Shown: positions 1-7,223 of the stretch, piece by piece
Numbering within the stretch: the first letter of the stretch is position 1
Layout of the letters: the number at the start of each line of letters is the position of its first letter
Source of the DNA: Kluyvera sp036759925
GTDB taxonomy: Bacteria > Pseudomonadota > Gammaproteobacteria > Enterobacterales > Enterobacteriaceae
NCBI RefSeq assembly: GCF_036759925.1
Contig: NZ_JAPKIB010000002.1
Location: forward strand, 248,001 to 312,000
Direction: 5' to 3'
DNA: 64,000 bases
Position numbers and translations under genes: made by a program
The notes under the pieces: model-generated
What the model saw: only the letters and a program-made list of their open reading frames with translations
Told to the model about the DNA's origin: nothing
The model's database searches: none

Positions 1-2
1 CG

Positions 3-779
3 GTCGTGGCCGGTGGTGGTGATAATGCCGCTGGCGCCGTCGGCGTCGGGATGGCGGATGCCGGTCAGGCGATGCTGTCGCTGGGGACATCAGGGGTCTA
101 CTTTGCGGTGAGCGAAGGTTTCCTGAGCAAGCCGGAAAGCGCGGTACATAGCTTCTGTCATGCGCTGCCAGGACGCTGGCATCTAATGTCGGTGATGCTG
201 AGCGCGGCCTCCTGTCTGGATTGGGCCGCCAGGCTGACCGGCCTGACGACCGTGCCTGCGCTGATTAGCGCGGCGGAATCTGCCGATAATCAGGCTGATC
301 CTATCTGGTTCCTGCCGTATCTTTCCGGTGAACGCACGCCGCATAATAACCCGCAGGCCAAAGGCGTCTTCTTCGGTCTGACTCACCAGCATGGTCCTGC
401 CGAGCTAGCGCGAGCGGTGCTTGAGGGCGTGGGCTACGCGCTGGCGGATGGGATGGATGTCGTTCATGCCTGCGGTGTGACGCCAAAGAGCATCACACTG
501 ATCGGCGGCGGTGCGCGTAGCTCCTGGTGGCGACAAATGCTGGCGGATATTAGTGGGCTGCAGCTGGATTACCGCACCGGGGGGGATGTTGGCCCGGCGC
601 TGGGTGCGGCGCGGCTGGCGCAAATTGCCGTTAATCCGGACAAACCGCTTTCAGACCTGCTGCCGCAACTGCAGTTGGAACAAACGCATTGCCCGGATGC
701 TCAGCAGCATGCGGTTTATCAGCAGCGCCGTGAGACTTTCCGCAGGTTATATCAGCAGCTTCTCCCGCTGATGTCCTGA
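3..779 (+). CDS. xylB: Xylulokinase, C-terminal part (5' truncated by window)
   Basis: This is the last 258 or so codons of a FGGY-family sugar kinase that phosphorylates D-xylulose to xylulose 5-phosphate in the cytoplasm. The reading frame is open to the window edge, so the N-terminal half (sugar-binding domain) lies outside. The visible part carries the C-terminal ATPase lobe: the MLSLGTSGVYF stretch and the FGGY signature LIGGGARSSWWRQMLADI. It ends in TGA and is followed at once by a strong hairpin. E. coli XylB is 484 residues, so about half is present. The gene is followed by yiaB/yiaA as in E. coli, which supports the assignment. Nothing looks damaged in the visible part. Confidence 0.93.
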   Translation, partial: VVAGGGDNAAGAVGVGMADAGQAMLSLGTSGVYFAVSEGFLSKPESAVHSFCHALPGRWHLMSVMLSAASCLDWAARLTGLTTVPALISAAESADNQADPIWFLPYLSGERTPHNNPQAKGVFFGLTHQHGPAELARAVLEGVGYALADGMDVVHACGVTPKSITLIGGGARSSWWRQMLADISGLQLDYRTGGDVGPALGAARLAQIAVNPDKPLSDLLPQLQLEQTHCPDAQQHAVYQQRRETFRRLYQQLLPLMS

Positions 780-782
780 TGA

Positions 783-812
783 TAAATCCCTCCTGTTCGC
801 AGGAGGGATTTA
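783..812 (+). terminator. Hairpin after xylB
   Basis: A perfect 12-bp inverted repeat (TAAATCCCTCCT pairing with AGGAGGGATTTA, 6-base loop) begins 4 bases after the xylB stop. There is no long T-run after it, so it may act as a 3' end stabiliser or as a weak intrinsic terminator. Confidence 0.65.
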
Positions 813-946
813 CTCCCGAAATTAAACCGGCGAAAACGATAAAAAAATCGCATGGTTGTATTCTGAAATGCTCCCCTGACTCCCTTTTTCAGTGTCGCCG
901 GTCTCCCGTTTCCCATAATGTGCATTTGATGGATAAGGAGATCCCA

Positions 947-1315
947 ATGAAACGTTCTGCGCTTATTGCATGGCTATTTATGCTTGTCGGAGCCCTGATT
1001 TACCTCATTGGTTTATGGCAGGCTTGTCCGTTATTAAGCGGTAAGGGCTATTTTCTGGGTGTGTTGATAACCAGCATGTTCATCATCTATGTCTACCAGC
1101 GTGAAGTGAAACGCGGGCTGCTTGACGATCGTTTTGCCGCTGTCTGCCAGATGGTAGCGCTTATGACTAGCGGGTTGCTGCTGGTGGGATTATGGAATGC
1201 GCCGCTCTCGCTGGCAGAAAAAGTTGTTTATCTTTTTGCGTTCTGCCTCTGCTTATTAGGGCAGGTCATGCTAACTGGGGCCTCAAATGAGATGACGGCC
1301 CAACGTAATGAGTAA
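947..1315 (+). CDS. yiaB: YiaB small inner-membrane protein
   Basis: A 122-residue hydrophobic protein of the YiaA/YiaB two-helix family; biochemical role unknown. The ATG at 947 is chosen because AAGGAG sits 6 bases upstream (935-940); the frame is open further upstream but that part has no membrane or family character. Four membrane segments are seen, arranged as two copies of a helix pair. Each pair contains a GLW-N/Q-A motif (GLWQACPLLSGKGY near residue 22, GLWNAPLSLAEK near residue 80). It is about ten residues longer than I recall for E. coli YiaB. It lies 50 bases upstream of yiaA on the same strand, so the two are probably co-transcribed. Confidence 0.85.
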   Translation: MKRSALIAWLFMLVGALIYLIGLWQACPLLSGKGYFLGVLITSMFIIYVYQREVKRGLLDDRFAAVCQMVALMTSGLLLVGLWNAPLSLAEKVVYLFAFCLCLLGQVMLTGASNEMTAQRNE

Positions 1316-1365
1316 GAAATATTCACTGCGTTTCACACCGTCCCACAATGGAAAGGAATACTATT

Positions 1366-1803
1366 ATGGATAATCAGCGATCAACATTTTCCCCCGCATT
1401 CAGTATTGTCTCCTGGATTGCGCTTCTTGGTGGCATAGTGACCTACCTGCTGGGGCTGTGGAATGCCGATATGCAGTTGAATGAAAAAGGTTATTATTTT
1501 GCCGTATTAGTCCTCGGCCTGTTTTCTGCTGCATCGTATCAAAAGACGGTGCGTGATAAATATGAAGGCATTCCGACGACATCAATTTATTACATCACCT
1601 GTCTTCTCGCCTTTATTATTGGTGTTGGTTTATTGGTCATCGGCTTGTGGAATGCCACGTTGCTGCTGAGTGAGAAAGGGTTTTACGGTCTGGCATTCTT
1701 TTTAAGCTTATTTGGTGCAGTCGCGGTACAGAAAAATATTCGTGACGGCGGTAGTGAACGGTTAAGTGGAACGGTAACCGCAGTGGAAGACGCACTCGAA
1801 TAA
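1366..1803 (+). CDS. yiaA: YiaA inner-membrane protein
   Basis: A 145-residue membrane protein, the same length as E. coli YiaA, and very similar to it as remembered (starts MDNQRSTFSPAFSIVSWIA). Start at 1366 is preferred over an in-frame ATG 18 bases upstream because AAAGGA lies at 1352-1357 and the family start matches. It contains two copies of a repeat: GLWNADMQLNEKGYYFAVL and GLWNATLLLSEKGFYGLAF, each followed by a hydrophobic segment and a basic QKTVRDK/QKNIRD turn. The function is unknown; the paired layout with yiaB suggests they form one membrane assembly, which is inference. Confidence 0.88.
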   Translation: MDNQRSTFSPAFSIVSWIALLGGIVTYLLGLWNADMQLNEKGYYFAVLVLGLFSAASYQKTVRDKYEGIPTTSIYYITCLLAFIIGVGLLVIGLWNATLLLSEKGFYGLAFFLSLFGAVAVQKNIRDGGSERLSGTVTAVEDALE

Positions 1804-1809
1804 TGACCT

Positions 1810-1831
1810 ACGCCCGGGTGCTACCGGGCGT
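1810..1831. terminator. Convergent hairpin between yiaA and wecH
   Basis: ACGCCCGG-GTGCTA-CCGGGCGT, an 8-bp perfect stem between the convergent yiaA and wecH stop codons. It has only short T tracts on either side; it probably serves both transcripts. Confidence 0.6.
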
Positions 1832-1838
1832 TATTGGT

Positions 1839-2834
1839 CTAGCTGACCAGCCTACGGGTATCAACACGCTGTAGCATCATTGAAAGCAGCAGGCTCCCGG
1901 CAAGCGTTGCGGTGAAAATCCAGAGAATATCCAGAGCAGGCCAGCGTTTTAATTCCAGACCGCCGGTACGTAAGGCATAAATGATCAGCGCGTGAAAGCC
2001 ATAAATACCCAGAGAATGTTTTGAAATGAACCCTAGCCCCGGAAGGACGCGCGCGTTCAGGGTGTTTTTAACTAACGTCAGCAGCGATGCGGCGCAGATA
2101 AAGACCATCGGGCCGCAGTAGACGTACCAGGTGTCGGCGAAGTTGCCGCGCCACTGCAGTTCGTGCAGCGTACCCCGTGAGATAACCCATACGGAGGCAG
2201 CAAACAGCAGCGAGCAGCACCAGGACAGGCCTTTTTTATCGGTTTCCATCATGCCGATAGCGCGGCCAAGTAGCCCGTAAATAACGTAATAAAACGTATC
2301 GCCGTTGATGTACAGATTGACCGGCAACCATTCAACACCGTGAGTGCTTAGCGAAACGGTATTAGGGTTTGCGACCAGGCCAATCATCACCATCAACGCT
2401 AGCAGCATTTTGCCGCTAATGGTTTTGACCTCAATCAGCGGCGAAACCAGGTAAATGACGATGATGGCGAAGAAAAACCACAGGTGATAGAACACCGGTT
2501 TTTGCAGCAGATGCTTCAGCGAGGCTTCAACGCTGATATGGGTAAAAGAGGCGATAAACAGCAGCGCGATAGCGCTATAGAACAGCAGGCAGAGTGCAAT
2601 GCGGAGAAAATGGCGCGGCTGTGCGCTGCGTGGGCCGAAAAACAGGTAGCCGGAAATCATAAAAAAGAGCGGCACGCTGACGCGGGATGCGGAGTTTAAG
2701 ACGTTGGCAAAGTCCCAGCTTAGTGGACTCACGTCGTGCGGGTGGGTGATATACCAGGTCGTGGTATGGATCATCACCACCATCAGGCAGGCAATTCCGC
2801 GTAAGTTCTCAATCCAGCTAATCTTTGCTTGCAT
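1839..2834 (-). CDS. wecH: WecH O-acetyltransferase (acyltransferase-3 family)
   Basis: A 331-residue integral membrane acyltransferase, the same length as E. coli WecH (YiaH). In E. coli this enzyme O-acetylates GlcNAc residues of enterobacterial common antigen. The sequence has the family's N-terminal ENLRGIACLMVVMIHTTTW with the conserved His, followed by SRVSVPLFFMISGYLFF and about ten hydrophobic helices. The start ATG at 2834 has AGGT upstream on the minus strand. It is convergent with yiaA and divergent from ysaB, as in E. coli. The closest alternatives would be other acyltransferase-3 proteins acting on polysaccharides, but synteny makes WecH by far the best call. Confidence 0.9.
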   Translation of the reverse strand: MQAKISWIENLRGIACLMVVMIHTTTWYITHPHDVSPLSWDFANVLNSASRVSVPLFFMISGYLFFGPRSAQPRHFLRIALCLLFYSAIALLFIASFTHISVEASLKHLLQKPVFYHLWFFFAIIVIYLVSPLIEVKTISGKMLLALMVMIGLVANPNTVSLSTHGVEWLPVNLYINGDTFYYVIYGLLGRAIGMMETDKKGLSWCCSLLFAASVWVISRGTLHELQWRGNFADTWYVYCGPMVFICAASLLTLVKNTLNARVLPGLGFISKHSLGIYGFHALIIYALRTGGLELKRWPALDILWIFTATLAGSLLLSMMLQRVDTRRLVS

Positions 2835-3004
2835 CAGATACCTATTTTTCCGCTATAAATAAGGTCAGACTCGCCCCAGTGCGCGCTATCTCACTGGATA
2901 ATTCCGAGTTTCTCGCCCCGCGCTTGTGATGGTGTAGCAATCTTCGCACAATGCGGTGGTAAGAAAGGGGTAAAGCCTAAAATAACAGCCCGGTAAGATA
3001 AATA

Positions 3005-3310
3005 ATGATGATGAAATCTCTTCCTGTTCTGCTGGCGCTTATGCTGCTTGCAGGATGCTCATCGGCTGAGCCGCCGGTGGTGCAAAAATCCCAAAGCGCA
3101 CGGGTGAATTCCGAGCGTTCGCTCTCTATGGAACAACTGTGCAAAGACAACGCGGCAGAGCGTTATAACACCGCGGCACAGAAAATCGACGTCACCGGGT
3201 TTGAACGTTTTCAGGGCAGCTACGAACTGCGTGGCTATACCATGCGAAATGAAAGTTTTGTCTGCTCTTTCGATGCCGATGGCCGATTTTTACATCTCTC
3301 CATGAGCTAA
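3005..3310 (+). CDS. ysaB: YsaB lipoprotein
   Basis: A 101-residue lipoprotein of unknown function. It has a short signal peptide ending in a lipobox (LMLLAGCSS, Cys at about residue 18), so it should be lipidated. The C-terminal half (KIDVTGFERFQGSYELRGYT and VCSFDADGRFLHLSMS) closely matches what I recall of E. coli YsaB. The gene starts with three consecutive ATG codons; the first is used here. It lies immediately upstream of glyQ, as in E. coli, but its own terminator separates them. Confidence 0.87.
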   Translation: MMMKSLPVLLALMLLAGCSSAEPPVVQKSQSARVNSERSLSMEQLCKDNAAERYNTAAQKIDVTGFERFQGSYELRGYTMRNESFVCSFDADGRFLHLSMS

Positions 3311-3346
3311 AACAGGGCGGTTCGCGGCAAAAACCGGCCTGTTTTT
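3309..3346 (+). terminator. Intrinsic terminator after ysaB
   Basis: AAAACAGG pairs with CCTGTTTT, extended inward by GCGGTT/AACCGG with one mismatch, followed by a T5 run at 3342-3346. It begins within the ysaB stop codon. Confidence 0.75.
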
Positions 3347-3400
3347 CCCAATTTAGTCTAAACAACCTCGTTTCATACTGTATATCTCGCAGCCAGCGGG

Positions 3401-3406
3401 TATACT
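3401..3406 (+). promoter_or_regulatory. Candidate -10 box of glyQ
   Basis: TATACT lies 43 bases upstream of the glyQ ATG. No good -35 hexamer is seen at 16-18 bases, so this is only a candidate; glyQS needs a promoter here because a terminator precedes it. Confidence 0.4.
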
Positions 3407-3448
3407 GACTCCTTCCTTTAAATCCACACGTATCCAGCACGAAATCAT

Positions 3449-4360
3449 ATGCAAAAGTTTGATACCAGGACCTTCCAGGGCCTGATCCTGACCTTACAGG
3501 ATTACTGGGCTCGTCAGGGCTGCACCATTGTTCAACCACTGGACATGGAAGTTGGCGCCGGCACCTCACACCCGATGACTAGCCTGCGTGCGTTGGGGCC
3601 AGAACCAATGGCAACTGCCTACGTGCAGCCTTCCCGTCGCCCAACCGATGGCCGTTATGGCGAGAACCCGAACCGTTTACAGCACTACTATCAGTTCCAG
3701 GTAGTGATTAAACCGTCTCCGGACAATATCCAGGAGCTGTACCTCGGATCGCTGAAAGAGCTGGGTATGGACCCGACCATTCACGACATTCGTTTCGTGG
3801 AAGACAACTGGGAAAACCCAACGCTGGGTGCCTGGGGTCTGGGTTGGGAAGTGTGGCTGAACGGCATGGAAGTGACCCAGTTCACTTACTTCCAGCAGGT
3901 TGGCGGTCTGGAATGTAAGCCAATCACCGGCGAGATCACCTACGGTCTGGAACGTCTGGCGATGTACATTCAGGGCGTAGACAGCGTTTACGACCTGGTC
4001 TGGAGCGACGGCCCGCTGGGTAAAACTACCTACGGCGACGTGTTCCATCAGAACGAAGTGGAGCAGTCCACCTACAACTTTGAATACGCGGACGTGGACT
4101 TCCTGTTCACCTGCTTCGAGCAGTACGAGAAAGAAGCGCAGCAGTTGCTGGCGCTGGAAACTCCGCTGCCGCTGCCTGCTTACGAGCGTATTTTGAAGGC
4201 CGCCCATAGCTTTAACCTGCTGGATGCGCGTAAAGCCATCTCCGTCACCGAGCGTCAGCGCTATATCCTGCGCATTCGCACCCTGACCAAAGCAGTGGCA
4301 GAAGCTTACTATGCTTCCCGTGAAGCCCTCGGCTTCCCGATGTGCAACAAGAATAAATAA
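3449..4360 (+). CDS. glyQ: Glycyl-tRNA synthetase alpha subunit
   Basis: A 303-residue class II aminoacyl-tRNA synthetase alpha subunit, the usual length. Together with GlyS it forms the alpha2-beta2 enzyme that charges tRNA-Gly in the cytoplasm. The family-typical YVQPSRRPTDGRYGENPNRL stretch and the ITYGLERLAMYIQGVDSVYD motif 3 region, which form the glycyl-adenylate site, are intact. The gene is 9 bases upstream of glyS, so the pair is translationally close and co-transcribed. Codon use is strongly biased, as expected of a highly expressed essential gene. Confidence 0.98.
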   Translation: MQKFDTRTFQGLILTLQDYWARQGCTIVQPLDMEVGAGTSHPMTSLRALGPEPMATAYVQPSRRPTDGRYGENPNRLQHYYQFQVVIKPSPDNIQELYLGSLKELGMDPTIHDIRFVEDNWENPTLGAWGLGWEVWLNGMEVTQFTYFQQVGGLECKPITGEITYGLERLAMYIQGVDSVYDLVWSDGPLGKTTYGDVFHQNEVEQSTYNFEYADVDFLFTCFEQYEKEAQQLLALETPLPLPAYERILKAAHSFNLLDARKAISVTERQRYILRIRTLTKAVAEAYYASREALGFPMCNKNK

Positions 4361-4369
4361 GAGGCGGCC

Positions 4370-6439
4370 ATGTCTGAAAATACTTTTCTGGTGGAAATCG
4401 GCACTGAAGAGCTGCCACCAAAAGCGCTGCGCAACCTGGCTGAATCCTTTGCTGCGAACGTCACGGCAGAGCTGGATAACGCAGGTCTCGCGCACGGTAA
4501 CGTTGAATGGTTTGCTGCCCCTCGCCGTCTGGCGCTGAAAGTGGCAAATCTGGCGGCTGCGCAAGCGGATCGCGAAGTTGAGAAACGCGGCCCGGCGATT
4601 GCCCAGGCGTTTGACGCGGAAGGTAAACCAAGCAAAGCGGCTGAAGGCTGGGCGCGTGGCTGCGGTATTACTGTCGATCAGGCTGAGCGTCTGACCACCG
4701 ATAAAGGCGAATGGCTGCTGTATCGCGCGCACGTGAAAGGTGAAAGCACCGAAGCGCTGCTGCCGAACATGATTGCTAACTCGCTGGCTAAGCTGCCAAT
4801 TCCTAAGCTGATGCGCTGGGGGGCGTCTGACGTCCACTTCGTGCGTCCGGTTCACACCGTGACCCTGCTGCTGGGTGATAAAGTCGTTCCGGCAACGATC
4901 CTCGGTGTGCAGTCCGATCGCATCATCCGCGGTCACCGCTTTATGGGCGAGCCTGAGTTCACCATCGACAATGCCGACCAGTACCCGCAGATTCTGCTGG
5001 AACGCGGCATGGTGATGGCTGACTACGAAATGCGTAAAGCCAAAATTAAAGCTGATGCTGAAGAAGCGGCGCGTAAGATTGGCGGCAACGCGGATCTCAG
5101 CGAAAGCCTGCTGGAAGAAGTCACCTCACTGGTGGAATGGCCGGTGGTGCTGACCGCGAAGTTCGAAGAGAAATTCCTCGCGGTACCGGCTGAAGCGCTG
5201 GTTTACACCATGAAGGGTGACCAAAAGTACTTCCCGGTTTACGACAACGCGGGCAAGCTGCTGCCAAACTTCATCTTCGTGGCGAACATCGAGTCGAAAG
5301 ACCCGCAGCAGATTATCTCCGGTAACGAGAAAGTGGTTCGTCCACGTCTGGCTGATGCAGAGTTCTTCTTCAATTCTGATCGTAAAAAACGTCTGGAAGA
5401 TCATCTGCCGCGCCTGCAAACCGTGCTGTTCCAACAGCAACTGGGTACGCTGCGCGATAAGACTGATCGTATTCAGGCGCTGGCCGGCTGGATCGCGGGC
5501 CAGATTGGCGCTGACGTCAACCACGCTACCCGTGCGGGCCTGCTGTCCAAGTGTGACCTGATGACCAACATGGTCTTCGAGTTCACCGACACCCAGGGCG
5601 TGATGGGCATGCACTACGCGCGCCACGATGGCGAAGCGGAAGACGTTGCCGTCGCGCTGAACGAGCAGTATCAGCCGCGCTTTGCCGGTGATGACCTGCC
5701 GTCTAACCCGGTTGCTTGCGCACTGGCGATTGCTGACAAGATGGACACCCTGGCGGGGATCTTCGGTATTGGTCAGCATCCGAAAGGCGATAAAGACCCG
5801 TTTGCGCTGCGTCGTGCCGCGCTGGGCGTGTTGCGTATCATCGTTGAGAAGAACCTGCCGCTGGATCTGCAGACCCTCAACGAAGAAGCGGTGCGTCTGT
5901 ACGGTGACAAGCTGACCAACGCGAAAGTGGTGGATGAAGTTATCGACTTCATGCTTGGTCGTTTCCGCGCCTGGTATCAGGACGAAGGCTACACCGTTGA
6001 CACCATCCAGGCCGTGCTGGCACGTCGTCCGACTCGCCCGGCAGATTTCGATGCGCGTATGAAAGCAGTGTCCCACTTCCGCACGCTGGAAGAAGCGTCT
6101 GCACTGGCTGCGGCTAACAAGCGTGTATCCAACATCCTGGCGAAATCTGATGAGACGTTGAACGATATCGTTCACGCTTCCGTGCTGAAAGAAGCGGCGG
6201 AAATCAAGCTGGCGGGCAACCTGGTTGTGCTGCGCGATAAGCTGCAGCCGTACTTTGCAGAAGGTCGTTATCAGGAAGCATTGGTTGAACTGGCCTCCCT
6301 GCGTGAGCCGGTGGATGAGTTCTTCGAGAACGTGATGGTTAATGCTGAAGACCAGAACGTGCGCGTGAACCGTCTGACGCTGCTGTCTAAACTGCGCGAT
6401 CTGTTCCTGCAGGTAGCGGATATTTCTCTACTGCAGTAA
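4370..6439 (+). CDS. glyS: Glycyl-tRNA synthetase beta subunit
   Basis: A 689-residue beta subunit, the same length as in E. coli. It starts MSENTFLVEIGTEELPPKAL, the standard N-terminus, with GAGGCGGCC as the ribosome site. The central region carries an HD-like fold and the C-terminal part the DALR-type anticodon-binding domain (VNRLTLLSKLRDLF near the end). It contributes tRNA recognition to the alpha2-beta2 enzyme. No truncation or frameshift is seen. An intrinsic terminator follows 20 bases after the stop. Confidence 0.98.
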   Translation: MSENTFLVEIGTEELPPKALRNLAESFAANVTAELDNAGLAHGNVEWFAAPRRLALKVANLAAAQADREVEKRGPAIAQAFDAEGKPSKAAEGWARGCGITVDQAERLTTDKGEWLLYRAHVKGESTEALLPNMIANSLAKLPIPKLMRWGASDVHFVRPVHTVTLLLGDKVVPATILGVQSDRIIRGHRFMGEPEFTIDNADQYPQILLERGMVMADYEMRKAKIKADAEEAARKIGGNADLSESLLEEVTSLVEWPVVLTAKFEEKFLAVPAEALVYTMKGDQKYFPVYDNAGKLLPNFIFVANIESKDPQQIISGNEKVVRPRLADAEFFFNSDRKKRLEDHLPRLQTVLFQQQLGTLRDKTDRIQALAGWIAGQIGADVNHATRAGLLSKCDLMTNMVFEFTDTQGVMGMHYARHDGEAEDVAVALNEQYQPRFAGDDLPSNPVACALAIADKMDTLAGIFGIGQHPKGDKDPFALRRAALGVLRIIVEKNLPLDLQTLNEEAVRLYGDKLTNAKVVDEVIDFMLGRFRAWYQDEGYTVDTIQAVLARRPTRPADFDARMKAVSHFRTLEEASALAAANKRVSNILAKSDETLNDIVHASVLKEAAEIKLAGNLVVLRDKLQPYFAEGRYQEALVELASLREPVDEFFENVMVNAEDQNVRVNRLTLLSKLRDLFLQVADISLLQ

Positions 6440-6458
6440 TCAGTTCGCTAATAATTAG

Positions 6459-6484
6459 AAACCTGCTCTCGGGCGGGTTTTTTT
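6459..6484 (+). terminator. Intrinsic terminator of glyQS
   Basis: AAACCTGC pairs with GCGGGTTT (one G-T wobble, 6-base loop), and the stem runs into T7 at 6478-6484. Confidence 0.85.
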
Positions 6485-6663
6485 ATGTCTTAAATTTTAT
6501 TACCAGAACCATTAATAATTTAGATATTAATGTATGTGCTTATAGGTGTTCATGACTGAGAAATATTTTAGGAATATATCAAAATAAGATGGTGTGATAT
6601 TTAAGGTAGAATGACTGCGGGTGCTTGAGACTGTTTTTCTCAGGTATTCGCCCGATGGCAGAC

Positions 6664-6720
6664 AGAGAAAAGCCCCACCTGATAATAAATCAAAGTGAGG
6701 CCAACTCTATGCATGAACAC
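6664..6720 (-). ncRNA. sokA: sokA-like antisense RNA (approximate ends)
   Basis: In the hok/sok family a short antisense RNA covers the mok ribosome site. Here the minus strand over the mokA leader can form GCCTCAC / GTGGGGC (one wobble) followed by TTTTCTC, a plausible Sok terminator at about 6665-6703. The sense side shows the family-typical CCCC...GTGAGG leader. The ends are estimates; the 5' end and the promoter are not resolved. Confidence 0.5.
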
Positions 6721-6921
6721 CATAAGGTTAGCCTCTTACTTGTTGAAAATCAACACAGGAGGCCAAGGATGCCGCAAAAATCTATGTTGTATAGTTTGAT
6801 AGTGATATGTCTCACTATTCTATTATTTACCTGGATGGTTCGTGATTCATTATGTGAATTGCATATTAAGCAAGGAAACAATGAATTAGCGGCATCTTTA
6901 GCCTGCGATATTAGACAGTAA
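6709..6921 (+). CDS. mokA: mokA modulation-of-killing frame, in frame with hokA
   Basis: A 70-codon frame starting at ATG 6709 and ending at the same stop as hokA. GAGG lies 8 bases upstream (6697-6700). In hok-family loci such as hokC/mokC, Mok is an N-terminally extended in-frame version of Hok whose translation opens the hok ribosome site, and Sok RNA blocks the mok site. The size (70 residues) and the layout agree with that scheme. The extension MHEHHKVSLLLVENQHRRPR has no membrane character. It is probably regulatory, not a separate product. Confidence 0.6.
   Translation: MHEHHKVSLLLVENQHRRPRMPQKSMLYSLIVICLTILLFTWMVRDSLCELHIKQGNNELAASLACDIRQ
6769..6921 (+). CDS. hokA: HokA-type type I toxin
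   Basis: A 50-residue membrane toxin. The sequence starts MPQKSMLYSLIVICLTILLF and continues TWMVRDSLCELHIKQGN, with the one hydrophobic helix and the conserved RxSLCE-h-xI core of Hok proteins; it is close to E. coli HokA. Hok toxins depolarise the inner membrane when not held off by Sok RNA. AGGAGG lies at 6757-6762, ideal for the ATG at 6769. The position between glyS and cspA is the same as in E. coli, where K-12 carries an IS150 nearby; here the locus is uninterrupted. Too short for standard ORF calling, but well supported. Confidence 0.85.
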   Translation: MPQKSMLYSLIVICLTILLFTWMVRDSLCELHIKQGNNELAASLACDIRQ

Positions 6922-6928
6922 GGGCGTA

Positions 6929-6950
6929 CGGCGGGGAATATTCCCCGCCG
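6929..6950. repeat. 22-bp perfect palindrome after hokA
   Basis: CGGCGGGGAAT followed by its exact reverse complement, starting 8 bases after the hokA stop. There is no T-run. In hok mRNAs the 3' end pairs back to the 5' leader, so a 3' structure is expected; this may be part of it or a plain hairpin. Confidence 0.6.
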
Positions 6951-7008
6951 CTATTGCGGCGTTATGCAGGCTCAATGCACCCTATTTTATTTACCAAAAT
7001 AATATTAA

Positions 7009-7037
7009 GGTTTTCCGTTAGCGGAAGGCCTTTTTTT
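7009..7037 (+). terminator. Intrinsic terminator downstream of hokA
   Basis: TTTCCG-TTAG-CGGAA stem flanked by GG/CC and followed by T7 (7031-7037). It probably ends the hokA mRNA. Between it and 7223 I see no gene I can support, only a 32-codon open frame at 7039 without a ribosome site. Confidence 0.75.
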
Positions 7038-7223
7038 ATGGATATGAAAATTGTGCAAAAAAGAACCTTGAAATGGCAGGCGCAATGCGTTTATGCTTTG
7101 CCGCGACGAATCCCTCGTCTCACTGAGGCACACTGAAAATGGACAAACACACCTGCTGAATTCGAATCCTTGCTGGGCGCTTGCCGCAAGCAGGGGAACT
7201 ATTGATTTCATTCAGGAGTGCTT

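Noticed and set aside
3677..4936. 419-codon open frame antisense to glyQ/glyS
   Set aside because: It spans two highly expressed essential genes and follows their codon bias in the opposite frame; the translation has no recognisable domain and no ribosome site.
5126..6175. 349-codon open frame antisense to glyS
   Set aside because: Shadow of glyS on the other strand; His/Gln/Arg-rich composition typical of antisense readings.
7039..7137. 32-codon frame between the hokA terminator and the ABC-F gene
   Set aside because: No ribosome site and no resemblance to a known peptide; it begins inside the tail of a terminator.
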